64,000 bases of DNA, taken from assembly GCF_017603965.1 (NCBI RefSeq), contig NZ_CP071955.1, positions 2,914,001-2,978,000 on the forward strand, given 5' to 3'. Positions 37,301 through 45,357 of this stretch are shown here, in pieces (position 1 is the first letter of the stretch; each line of letters opens with the position of its first letter). This DNA comes from Xanthomonas fragariae (lineage in GTDB: Bacteria > Pseudomonadota > Gammaproteobacteria > Xanthomonadales > Xanthomonadaceae). Position numbers and translations under genes: made by a program. The notes under the pieces were generated by a model that was not told where the DNA came from, did no database searches, and was given only the letters and a program-made list of their open reading frames with translations.

Positions 37301-39033
37301 GAGGTGGGGGATTGCTGGTTGGCGCTGGCAAGTTCGGACATGGGCACCGGGTTGGCCTGGTGCGCCAGATACTGGTGAATCTGTGCGACCACTGCGGCGC
37401 CCTCGCCCACTGCGGCGGCCACACGCTTGACCGAGCTGGCGCGCACATCGCCGATGGCAAACACACCAGGGCGATTGGTTTCCAGCGGCAAACACGCCGG
37501 CACGCCATCGCCACGCGCGGTGCCGGTAATGACAAAGCCGCGCTTGTCGGTTTCCACGCAGTTCTGCAGCCAACCGGTGTTGGGGTCTGCGCCGACAAAC
37601 AGAAACAGATGCCGCAATTCCACGCGCATGGTCTGCCCGTCGGCACTGGTGCGTAGCACCGCCGCGTGTAGGCCGCGCTCCGGGTCGCCTTCGAGCGCGG
37701 AGACTTCGGTGCCGGTATGCAGTTGCACGTTCGGCAGTGCGGCGATGCGTTCGATGAGGTATTGCGACATCGACGCTTCCAGCCCGTCGCCACGAATGAT
37801 CAAGTGCAGTTCCTTGACCCGCGGCGCCAGAAACGCGACCGCCTGGCCTGCAGAATTACCGCCACCGACTAACGCCACCACACCACCCTGGCATAGGCGC
37901 GCTTCCACCGGCGATGCCCAGTACGACACGCCATGGCCTTCGAAGCGATCCAGCCCTTCGATGTCCGGGCGCCGGTAGCGCGCACCCGAGGCGATGACCA
38001 CGGTGCTGGCCAGCAATTGTTTGCCGTCGGCAAGATCCAGCGTCAACGCGCCATCGTCGCGCCCGCATTCCAGCGTGGCTGCTTCAATCGGGATGGCCAG
38101 TTCGGCGCCGAATTTCAGCGCCTGGTTGTACGCGCGCCCGGCCAGCGCCTGGCCCGAAATTCCGGTCGGAAAGCCTAGATAATTTTCGATACGTGCCGAT
38201 GCGCCGGCCTGCCCGCCGATGGCGCGCTGATCCAGCACCAGCACCGATAAACCTTCGGACGCGGCATACACCGCCGTCGCCAGACCGGCCGGGCCGGCGC
38301 CGACAATCGCCACGTCGTAGCGCTTATTGGGGTCGATGTCCGGCGTCATGCCCAGGCAATGCGCCGCTTGGACATCGCTGGGCTGGCGCAGCACACGGCC
38401 GCTGGGGCAGGCCATCACCGGCAAGTCGTGCTCCTGGATGCCCAGCCGATCGACCAGCGCGCGGCCTTCTTCATCGGAAACATCGATCACCGTGTTCGGG
38501 TAGCCATTGCGAGTCAAAAAGCCCTGCAAGCGGGTCAGATGCGCATCGTCCGGCTTGCCGATCAACACCGAGCCGGAGGCATCGCCTTCGATCAATCCTA
38601 CGCGGCGCAGGATCAGCGCACGCATCACCACCTCGCCCACGTCGGCCGAGCTGATCATCAGTGCGCGCAGATGCGCGGTGTCGAAGGGCAACGCCAGACA
38701 GCCGTCCGGCCCGGCTAGGCCGGCAGCGAGCGATGCGCGCCCTGCCAACTGGCTGATCTCGCCGGTGAACTGACCAGGCGTGTGCAGCGTGATCGGCTTT
38801 TCGTTGCCTAGCCCGTCGCGGCGCACCACTTCGATGGCGCCTTCCAGCACCACCCACATAGGCGCGTGCGCATCGCCCACGTCGAACACAGTTTCGCCGG
38901 CACTGAAGCGCTTTGCCGGCCCGCTGGCGAAGCGCCGCGTAATCGCCAATTGGGCCGAGTCCAGCTCGGGAAACATCTGATGGTGGCGGGTATCGTCCAA
39001 AGGGATGGATCGGCGACACTGACGGGACAACAT
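37297..39033 (-). CDS. Thioredoxin reductase-like flavoprotein with N-terminal cyclic-nucleotide-binding domain
   Basis: About 578 residues. The N-terminal third is a cNMP-binding fold (FSAGETVFDVGDAHAPMWVVL, LHTPGQFTGEISQLAGR). A short thioredoxin-like linker with MACPSG follows. The TrxB-type core has VAIVGAGPAGLATAVYAASEGL (FAD), GGQAGASARIENYLGFPTG, VALVGGGNSAGQAV (NAD(P)H) and GVFAIGDVRASSVKRVAAAVGEG. The classical CxxC redox pair is absent (YWASPVEARLC instead), as is usual in this subfamily. The start is uncertain; 39033 gives MLSRQCRRS. It lies next to the broken UBP gene. Confidence 0.88.
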   Translation of the reverse strand: MLSRQCRRSIPLDDTRHHQMFPELDSAQLAITRRFASGPAKRFSAGETVFDVGDAHAPMWVVLEGAIEVVRRDGLGNEKPITLHTPGQFTGEISQLAGRASLAAGLAGPDGCLALPFDTAHLRALMISSADVGEVVMRALILRRVGLIEGDASGSVLIGKPDDAHLTRLQGFLTRNGYPNTVIDVSDEEGRALVDRLGIQEHDLPVMACPSGRVLRQPSDVQAAHCLGMTPDIDPNKRYDVAIVGAGPAGLATAVYAASEGLSVLVLDQRAIGGQAGASARIENYLGFPTGISGQALAGRAYNQALKFGAELAIPIEAATLECGRDDGALTLDLADGKQLLASTVVIASGARYRRPDIEGLDRFEGHGVSYWASPVEARLCQGGVVALVGGGNSAGQAVAFLAPRVKELHLIIRGDGLEASMSQYLIERIAALPNVQLHTGTEVSALEGDPERGLHAAVLRTSADGQTMRVELRHLFLFVGADPNTGWLQNCVETDKRGFVITGTARGDGVPACLPLETNRPGVFAIGDVRASSVKRVAAAVGEGAAVVAQIHQYLAHQANPVPMSELASANQQSPTS

Positions 39034-39233
39034 GCAAGCATGGCCAGCGGTGATGACGATGGCAATCAACAAAACGCGCAATGCCGGCCACGACATGCAT
39101 CACACGTGCAGCAAGCGCACGCGAGCAGATGCGGCGCAGGTTTGACGGCTCGCAATGCGTTTGGCCAAACCGTCGAATGCGTGGTCGGCTTACCGAGCGC
39201 AATCCAGGCAATCAACCACAACCGTGCGCATTT

Positions 39234-39377
39234 AGAGCGGCTGACAAAACGTAGCGAGCAGTCGTCAGCTGGGTGCGGACGGCGCGCAGGAACCGGAGTA
39301 TAGGCGCGGTGCATGCCGATTCGGAGCACCGGCCGCGCCCGCCTGGCGGTAAGCGCAGTCGTTTTGTTAGCCGCTCT
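39234..39377 (+). repeat. Dispersed inverted repeat family, copy C
   Basis: 144 bp with ends AGAGCGGCTGACAAAACG and CGTTTTGTTAGCCGCTCT, flanked by TTT on the left and AAG on the right. The core is as in copies A and B. It is joined directly to the glycoside-hydrolase relic. Confidence 0.88.
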
Positions 39378-39378
39378 A

Positions 39379-39550
39379 AGCTGGTTGATGCGCACCATCC
39401 GCCACCATCGCCCCGGCGTGCTCCCCTGCCATACCCTCGATGGCGAGCTGGTGCCGGAGATGATGGATGCCAGCACCGGTGAAGCGCTGGGAAATTTACC
39501 GCAAGGCTTGAGCCACTTGGCGTTGATTCATGCAGCGCTTGCAGTAGATG
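39379..39550 (+). pseudogene. Glycoside hydrolase family 15, C-terminal remnant
   Basis: The only recognisable part is VPEMMDASTGEALGNLPQGL followed by SHLALIHAALAVDGE, the end of a GH15 (glucoamylase/trehalase-like) protein. The remainder of the gene is absent because the frame enters repeat copy C upstream. A small piece without function. The family is inferred from one motif. Confidence 0.5.
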
Positions 39551-39668
39551 GCGAGTCGTTGCCAAGCGCCGCAACACAACTGCACGCACAAACGCAGGCC
39601 AGCCGGCGCCAACGGCACAAGATCTGGCTGACCTGGACGCACGCATCGCCCAAGAAGAGGGGCTTTGA

Positions 39669-40490
39669 TCACCCGCGCGACAACCGATCAAGAATCCCAG
39701 GCACTTCCAACGGAATCTCACGCGCCAAAAACCCCACCGTGCCAATGCGCTTGGACAATTGCCTACCGGCCGTTGCATGCACAAGCACACCCCACAACGC
39801 AGCGGTCAACACATCGCTCCCACGTGCGGCAAAGCCCACAATCAAGCCGGCCAACGTATCGCCCGAGCCGGAAGTGCCCAACCCGGACACGCCACCACGA
39901 TGCACCCACAACGCACCATCCGGCCCGGCGATAAAACTGTCTGCACCTTTGACGATCACCACGCTGCGCATCTTCTTCGCAAAGGTCAGCGCGTACGCAT
40001 CCGGCGCCGCTTCCACCGCCGCCTTGTCATCACCGGCCAACGTGGCCATTTCGCCTGCATGCGGCGTCAACACAAACGGCCGCCCAATCGGCGCACGCAA
40101 ACCACGCGACAACGCCCCGGCATCCAGCACCAACGTGCACATCGCCTTCTCAGCTGCGCGCTTCACCAACGCAGCCGTCGTCGATGACGATGCCATCCCC
40201 GGCCCGATCACCGCCGCATCGCATCCGGCCAAGGCCGCACCCAATGCACGGTGTCCACGGGTAATCTCGCCCTGCCCGTTCTGCGCCAATCCCAACACCA
40301 GTGCTTCGGGCACCGCCAATGCCATGCCCGCTGCCACGCTTGCCGCGGTGGCGATCTGCAACTTGCCCGCGCCCGCGCGCAATGCTGCTTCGCCGGCCAA
40401 TAACACCGCGCCTGGCACGCGCATCGACCCACCCACAATCAACACGCGCCCGCGCTGCTCCTTGTCGCCGCCGGGCGATGGTAGCGGCAT
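39669..40490 (-). CDS. nnrD: NAD(P)H-hydrate dehydratase (NnrD), single-domain
   Basis: The kinase-fold NnrD domain is present without an NnrE half. Motifs: RGRVLIVGGSMRVPGAVLLAG, AAVIGPGMA, VLDAGALS, VLTPHAGEMATL, VIVKGADSFI and GTSGSGDTLAGLIVG (catalytic Asp). It repairs NAD(P)HX using ADP or ATP. The start is unclear: homologous frame extends upstream through LTAAALRTMPLPSPGG. The upstream gene's stop reads TGATA, where a TGATG stop/start overlap would be expected. I therefore list ATG 40490 as the first standard start, with TTG 40499 and ATA 40538 as alternatives. Confidence 0.85.
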   Translation of the reverse strand: MPLPSPGGDKEQRGRVLIVGGSMRVPGAVLLAGEAALRAGAGKLQIATAASVAAGMALAVPEALVLGLAQNGQGEITRGHRALGAALAGCDAAVIGPGMASSSTTAALVKRAAEKAMCTLVLDAGALSRGLRAPIGRPFVLTPHAGEMATLAGDDKAAVEAAPDAYALTFAKKMRSVVIVKGADSFIAGPDGALWVHRGGVSGLGTSGSGDTLAGLIVGFAARGSDVLTAALWGVLVHATAGRQLSKRIGTVGFLAREIPLEVPGILDRLSRG

Positions 40491-40537
40491 CGTGCGCAAA
40501 GCAGCAGCGGTGAGCGTGCGGATACGTGCGGCGGCTA

Positions 40538-41317
40538 TCAGCGTGCTCCGGCCGGGCGATCGGATTCGGTGGTCGCCGGCGCATCGGCCAGCTCGGGCGG
40601 CACGAACTTGGTACGCACCAGCTCCAGCGATTGCCCATCGGCAGCGGCCGCGTATTCGGTGACGCCGCAGTTCGGCACATCGCCTTCGCGGTCGATGCCC
40701 AGGATGGCGGCCTCGTCCATCCGCTCGATCAGATAGCGCAAGCAATTGACGATCACCTGATGCCCCACGATCAACGCGCGCGTGCCCACATGGTTGCGCT
40801 GCAGATCGCCCACGATGCCGCGCAGCCGAAAGATCACATCGCACCAACTCTCACCACCGGGCGGGCGGAAATAGAACTTGCCCACCAACTTGCGCTGCTC
40901 GGCCAACTCCGGGAACGCCGCGATGATGCCGGCGGTGGTGTAACGGTCGAGCACGCCGAACTCCTTCTCGCGCAAGCGCTCATCCACACTCACCGACGCG
41001 ACCGGTTGGCCCAGCGCACGCGCAACCGCGGCCGCGGTCTGGCGCGCACGTACATAAGGGGAACTCAGGATCAAGGTCGGTCGCTCATGCTCGGATAACC
41101 CGGCTATCCACGCACCCAGGGCTTCAGCCTGGCGTTCGCCCAGCGCCGACAAAGGCACATCCGCATCGCGATGCTCCAGCGCAATCAGCCTCGCCCCGTT
41201 GGACTCGGCCGCATCGCGCGCCACATTTCCCGCGCTCTGCCCATGCCGCACCACCCACAACCGCGCCGGCCACTGTGCCGACACCCCGGCAACCGCACTG
41301 TTCTCACTCACATGCAT
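40538..41317 (-). CDS. Histidine phosphatase (phosphoglycerate-mutase-like)
   Basis: A ~259-residue member of the RHG superfamily. The phosphohistidine motif is LWVVRHGQSAGN. Other conserved parts are LSALGERQAEALG, ILSSPYVRARQTA, VDERLREKEFGVLDRYT (catalytic acid), PGGESWCDV and ALIVGHQVIVNCLRY (second His). The substrate is unknown. Start choice: ATG 41317 abuts an AGGAG with no spacer, whereas GTG 41311 has 6 bp spacing and may be the real start. It lies immediately upstream of nnrD on the same strand with touching ends. Confidence 0.87.
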   Translation of the reverse strand: MHVSENSAVAGVSAQWPARLWVVRHGQSAGNVARDAAESNGARLIALEHRDADVPLSALGERQAEALGAWIAGLSEHERPTLILSSPYVRARQTAAAVARALGQPVASVSVDERLREKEFGVLDRYTTAGIIAAFPELAEQRKLVGKFYFRPPGGESWCDVIFRLRGIVGDLQRNHVGTRALIVGHQVIVNCLRYLIERMDEAAILGIDREGDVPNCGVTEYAAAADGQSLELVRTKFVPPELADAPATTESDRPAGAR

Positions 41318-41504
41318 CTCCTGCAATCCACACCCACATGTCGCACAGCGGCCGTGAAAAAACGGTTGATCGCCGCATCGGCAACACGCATTTTCAAGCA
41401 ACGCGCGCAGCTACCCATGACCGATGGCATGGCAACAAGCCAACCCAACGGGTGAGTGACGCCCCGCCGGTATACTGCAGCTCCCCGCCGCCAACCTGCC
41501 GCCC

Positions 41505-42134
41505 ATGTCCAACGTCCTGCTGCTGCGCACGGCGAAAGAGCGAGAAGAACTGCTTCTGGAAGAGGTGCTGGACGCCACCGAGCAATGCATCGACGCCATC
41601 GGCCTGGGCGCCACCAGCTTCGAACTGATCGCCGAGCGCGCAAAGGTCAGCTGCGGCAGCCTGCTGCAGCGTTTCGAAGACAAGGATGCGCTGGTGCGCG
41701 CATTGCTCGAACGCAACTACATGCGCGCCATCCGCCAGATGTGGCTGGTCGAACGCCCGGCCAACGTGCACGTAGTGGATTTCATCGCCGGGCTGCTTGA
41801 AGAATGGCTGCTGCGGGACATCAACATCAAGCGCACCCGCATCGACCTGGAGCTGCACCTGGCCACTTTGCGCGAGCCGGTGCTGGCCGCCTTCATGCGC
41901 CGCCAGAGCGCATCGCTGATCGAACACCTTAGCGCCCTACTCAAGCGCCTGCTCCGCGGCCACGCCGACCCAGCCAGCAGCGAGCAGGAATTCCAGGCCC
42001 GCGTGTACGCCGTCGCCGCCATGTGCGGCGGATTGCATACCGTGATGACCTCCGGCATGGAGCTCAACCGCATGCATTTGCAACTGATATTGCGTGAGAG
42101 TTTGTCGGGGATTTTGAAGTCGGCGCCGGTGTAG
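41505..42134 (+). CDS. TetR/AcrR family regulator
   Basis: A 209-residue regulator. The helix-turn-helix region is IDAIGLGATSFELIAERAKVS followed by CGSLLQRFEDKDALVRALLE (residues ~28-70). The C-terminal half is helical with no recognised ligand motif. A TATACT -10-like sequence lies 30 bp upstream. No obvious target gene adjoins it; the histidine phosphatase is divergent and the candidate effector is convergent. Confidence 0.83.
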   Translation: MSNVLLLRTAKEREELLLEEVLDATEQCIDAIGLGATSFELIAERAKVSCGSLLQRFEDKDALVRALLERNYMRAIRQMWLVERPANVHVVDFIAGLLEEWLLRDINIKRTRIDLELHLATLREPVLAAFMRRQSASLIEHLSALLKRLLRGHADPASSEQEFQARVYAVAAMCGGLHTVMTSGMELNRMHLQLILRESLSGILKSAPV

Positions 42135-42230
42135 TCCTGAAAAACAGCTGGCCCATGCGCGGTGTCCCTCGCCGCGCCATAGGCCGCGTCGCGCTCATTC
42201 TAAAGTACGCAGATACGCGCTAGAGGGCGC

Positions 42231-42995
42231 TCAGCTAGAGGACGATGCAGAGGCCTCCGCAGACGCGCGGCTGCGCGCAGCCGACAGTAGACCATCAACC
42301 AACGCATAGGCATCGTCGCCAACGCCACTGGCAGCGTCCCAGAGTTCAGAAGGCAGTAGGGAACGATCTGCTGTTGCCAAGTGGATAAGATCCATGGCCA
42401 GTGCATTGCGTTCCCCTTCGTTCATTTCAGGGGCGGGAGTATCTGTGTCAAGCATGGTGACCATTTCAATGGCGGCATCCAAACACTCCTCAGTGATTCC
42501 TAACTCACGTGCTCTAGCTGCTTTTGTGACAGTTGTCCGTGTGACAGGTGGCTGCTGTTGTGCCTGTAAATACCAGGTCGCCAAGCGCCCGACCGAGGAC
42601 ATCCCAGCCATCGCTCCAAGCGAGGCTATAACTGGTAAAGCCGAGCAATTTGCATAGTTTTTCCACCATGCATCATCTGTTGCGTAACCATATGCCCCTG
42701 CAAAAGGGATCTGCAATGCATGCACGCCTGAAAAGAAGGCAGCCATCGTGGAGCCAACACCTGCAGCTTGCAGCCCAAGGCTCGCAATCCGGACGCCGAT
42801 GCGCCTGTTCGGCTCTCCTGGCTCTCTAAGCCTCGCCGCACGCACTGGCGGCCGTGGTAGGCGTTGCGCCAATTGTGTGTTGACCTGCGGGGCGTCTGCC
42901 TGCGACGTGGAACCCACGCCAGCTTCGGCTAGCACATCTTTGTGATCTTGCCTGACCGGTCTACGTGTCGCCGACGTCAATGGCATAGGACGCAT
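42231..42995 (-). CDS. Candidate type III effector (HrpX-regulated), paralogue of 4008-4760
   Basis: I do not know a name for this 254-residue protein. It has no signal peptide and a Ser/Thr/Arg/Pro-rich N-terminus (MRPMPLTSATRRPVRQD), as effectors have. Hydrophobic stretches follow near ALQIPFAGAYGYA and LPVIASLGAMAGM, and a conserved C-terminal block ARARELGITEECL, MNEGERNALAMDLIHLA, LWDAASGVGDDAYALVDGL shared with 4008-4760. It ends in an Ala/Ser tail. A perfect PIP box at 43066-43090 lies 70 bp ahead of the ATG, and GAGAGG provides the ribosome-binding site. It is divergent from xopQ. Secretion is inferred, not shown. Confidence 0.7.
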   Translation of the reverse strand: MRPMPLTSATRRPVRQDHKDVLAEAGVGSTSQADAPQVNTQLAQRLPRPPVRAARLREPGEPNRRIGVRIASLGLQAAGVGSTMAAFFSGVHALQIPFAGAYGYATDDAWWKNYANCSALPVIASLGAMAGMSSVGRLATWYLQAQQQPPVTRTTVTKAARARELGITEECLDAAIEMVTMLDTDTPAPEMNEGERNALAMDLIHLATADRSLLPSELWDAASGVGDDAYALVDGLLSAARSRASAEASASSSS

Positions 42996-43065
42996 ATATC
43001 ACCTCTCGAGCGGTTCGGTGAGTGGCCAGTATTACACTCCAACGCCGCTGCGCCCCGACCGACGC

Positions 43066-43090
43066 CCGAAAACTCTTGGCCTCTGGCGAA
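43066..43090 (-). promoter_or_regulatory. PIP box (TTCGC-N15-TTCGG) of the candidate effector gene
   Basis: On the minus strand TTCGC (43090-43086), 15 bases, TTCGG (43070-43066): a perfect match to TTCGB-N15-TTCGB, the HrpX binding site of xanthomonads. It is 70 bp from the start codon at 42995. Confidence 0.85.
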
Positions 43091-43206
43091 ATAGATAGAA
43101 CTGCATTGCCCAATCGATGCATAACACCCGCATCGCTGATCACGCGGCCACGGAAATCGACGCAAATCACACTTTTATATTGGGCAAGCGCAGAAGAAAT
43201 CGTCGC

Positions 43207-43231
43207 TTCGGGCTGTGGTAGCGCACTTCGC
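43207..43231 (+). promoter_or_regulatory. PIP box (TTCGG-N15-TTCGC) of xopQ
   Basis: TTCGG (43207-43211), 15 bases, TTCGC (43227-43231). A YANNNT -10 box (CACAGT, 43264-43269) follows at 32 bp, the distance reported for HrpX promoters. The xopQ ATG is at 43307. Confidence 0.9.
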
Positions 43232-43306
43232 TTATCAATCTCCCGGGCAGATGGAGCCTTGTCCACAGTGATGTCCCATTGATCGGCGTCGAGATGAGGA
43301 CAGCAG

Positions 43307-44692
43307 ATGGACTCCATCAGGCATCAACGCAAAACCCCCATGCATCTGAGCGCCCAGGACAGGCACGAGGACGCCGGTGAGCGCACTGCCACCGCGTCAA
43401 CAGGCAATCATCTCGCCTGCCCGGAGACCGGCGAGGGCTTGCTGCAGGCACTGCCGCGGAAAAGCCGCCGCGTCCCTTCCGCTTCCGTACTCAAACGCTC
43501 GCTCAGTGCCCCTCCACTGACGGCAACACAGCGGCGGATGCTCGTGCAACTCGGGGCCGAAGGCGATACGCGTCTGACGCCCCACGAAGCGGCGGTGTTG
43601 CGGGAGCTCACCTTCCACACGCCGGCAACACCGCGCGACACGGTGCTGTTTACCGATCCGAACAAGGACCCTGACGATGTGGTCACCTACACCATCGGCA
43701 AGCAACTGCAAGTGGAGGGCTTTGTGCGCCTTACCGACGTTGCGGTGACATTGGGCGATGCGGACGTGCGGCAGGAGCGCGCCCGGCTCGCCAAAGGTGT
43801 CTTCAACCGCCTGCAATTACCCGATGTGCGTGTATCGCGCGGGCAGGATTACCAGATGCTTGCGGCGCAGACCAAAGACCATGCCAAATTCCTGCAGGAA
43901 GGCCGTGGGTTGCGCGCGGAATCGGGCGACATTTGCAGCAACAGCCTGGAGGCGATGAAAGACCGCCTGATGCAGACACCGCATGGGCTGAGCATGGTGG
44001 TGATTGCAGGCATGACCGACGCCAATGCGCTGGTCGAGGCGCATCCGGACCTTGTGCGCGAGCGCGTCAAGAACATCACCATCATGGGTGGGGTCGAGCC
44101 GGTCAAGGACGCACACGGCTATGTGCAGCCGGACGCGCGCGCCTACAACAATGCGACGGATCTGGACGCGGCGCGTGGTCTTTATCGTAAAGCACAGCAA
44201 CTGCGCATCCCGTTGCGCATCGTCACCAAGGAGGCAGCCTACAAAACAGCGGTGTCGCCAGCCTTCTACGAAAGCTTGGCAGAGAATGGGCACTCAGTAG
44301 GCCGCTACCTGAAGGACGTGCAGAAAAACGCATTGAACGGCTTGTGGGACAGTATCCAGGCAGGGCTGCTTCCGGGCCTGGACGAAGCATGGTTTTTCCG
44401 CACATTCACCGCAGGCGCGCCAACGCAGGTGAATGGCCAGCAAGACGCTGCAAAACAAGCGACTGCGTTCGACCAGATCTGGCCAAAGGTCACCAAACTC
44501 AACCTGTACGACCCGCTGACGATGCTGGCATCGGTTCCCGGCGCGGCGGGCATGCTGTTCACGCCAAGGCAGATACACGCCGATGGATTCAGCGTTGTTG
44601 AGCAGGTGAGCGACAATGAAGTCAAGCATCCAGAAAAAGCGAAACTGTTGATGTCTGCCTTGGCGAAAGCGGCGCTTGCCACGAAAGAATGA
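43307..44692 (+). CDS. xopQ: Type III effector XopQ (HopQ1 family)
   Basis: A 461-residue effector with an unstructured Ser/Thr-rich N-terminus for type III secretion and a nucleoside-hydrolase-like domain. The calcium-binding-type motif is changed to DPNKDPDDVVTY near residue 117. Further marks are DICSNSLEAMKD, ITIMGGVEPVKD, DARAYNNATDLDAAR and LNLYDPLTMLASVPG. XopQ/HopQ1 suppresses plant immunity and is recognised by Roq1 in Nicotiana. A perfect PIP box and -10 element precede it. Its length and divergent neighbour are intact, so it should be functional. Confidence 0.93.
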   Translation: MDSIRHQRKTPMHLSAQDRHEDAGERTATASTGNHLACPETGEGLLQALPRKSRRVPSASVLKRSLSAPPLTATQRRMLVQLGAEGDTRLTPHEAAVLRELTFHTPATPRDTVLFTDPNKDPDDVVTYTIGKQLQVEGFVRLTDVAVTLGDADVRQERARLAKGVFNRLQLPDVRVSRGQDYQMLAAQTKDHAKFLQEGRGLRAESGDICSNSLEAMKDRLMQTPHGLSMVVIAGMTDANALVEAHPDLVRERVKNITIMGGVEPVKDAHGYVQPDARAYNNATDLDAARGLYRKAQQLRIPLRIVTKEAAYKTAVSPAFYESLAENGHSVGRYLKDVQKNALNGLWDSIQAGLLPGLDEAWFFRTFTAGAPTQVNGQQDAAKQATAFDQIWPKVTKLNLYDPLTMLASVPGAAGMLFTPRQIHADGFSVVEQVSDNEVKHPEKAKLLMSALAKAALATKE

Positions 44693-44803
44693 CGACCGAT
44701 TGTGCTGCAGACGCACTACACCGCGTTCTGTAGATCGGCTGGCACACGCTGCTACAGGCTGCTCTCATGTCTGCCAGGCCGGCGCGCGTGTGGTGGCGCA
44801 ATA

Positions 44804-45073
44804 TTAACTGGCCGGTTCAAAGGCATCGGGTGCGAGACGCGCTGGCACCTGCGCCAGCGCCTGGGTTACCTGCTCGGCCAGCAGCTCCAGGCAGAATGCC
44901 AACTCGTCCATGCGGATGGCCGGCTGCCCCAATTGCTCTTCGGCCTGCGTGCGCGGCTGCGCCAGGCGCGCCCAAAAGCGCAGGTGGTCGCGTAGTTGCT
45001 GCAAACGGTACTGCGTGCCTTCTGGCAAATAGTAGCCCGGGTGTGACTGCGCATCTTGTACAGCGTCCGACAT
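44804..45073 (-). CDS. Small XAC0095-like protein
   Basis: An 89-residue protein (MSDAVQDAQSHPGYYLPEG..., QLRDHLRFWARLAQPRT, LAFCLELLAEQV). It resembles the conserved hypothetical XAC0095 family of xanthomonads, recognised from memory by the RDH-x-LARLAQPRT and LAFCLELLAEQ blocks. Function unknown. The start at 45073 is preceded by GAGGAG. It lies between xopQ and the IS30 element; 45074-45333 upstream contains no gene but has a TACGGAG/CTCCGTA hairpin. Confidence 0.65.
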   Translation of the reverse strand: MSDAVQDAQSHPGYYLPEGTQYRLQQLRDHLRFWARLAQPRTQAEEQLGQPAIRMDELAFCLELLAEQVTQALAQVPARLAPDAFEPAS

Positions 45074-45357
45074 GGCCTGCTCCTCATTCCATGGAATCGG
45101 CCCGCCCGCCGCGAAGCGACAGACAGGAAGTCGGTAGGCTCGAAACCGCAAACAGTCGGCGGGCTTATTCCCCTTGCGGATGTTGTATTCGCCGCCCTCC
45201 CGACGCAGGCATCGCGCCGGTTGCGCCCGCAGAAGATGCAGGCACAAAAGGAGGTGGGTACCGCTGTTTACGGAGTTTCGAGGCTCCGTAGTCGAATCCT
45301 GCTATTGCAGCCGCTTGGCGTCAATACCGCAGCTCATGCAGACCAGGCAGCAGAGAG

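Noticed and set aside
45280..45310. T-arm-like sequence (GTCGAATCCTGC) suggesting a tRNA fragment or att site beside the IS30
   Set aside because: No acceptor stem, anticodon arm or CCA context is visible; the nearby TACGGAG/CTCCGTA stem is a simple hairpin.
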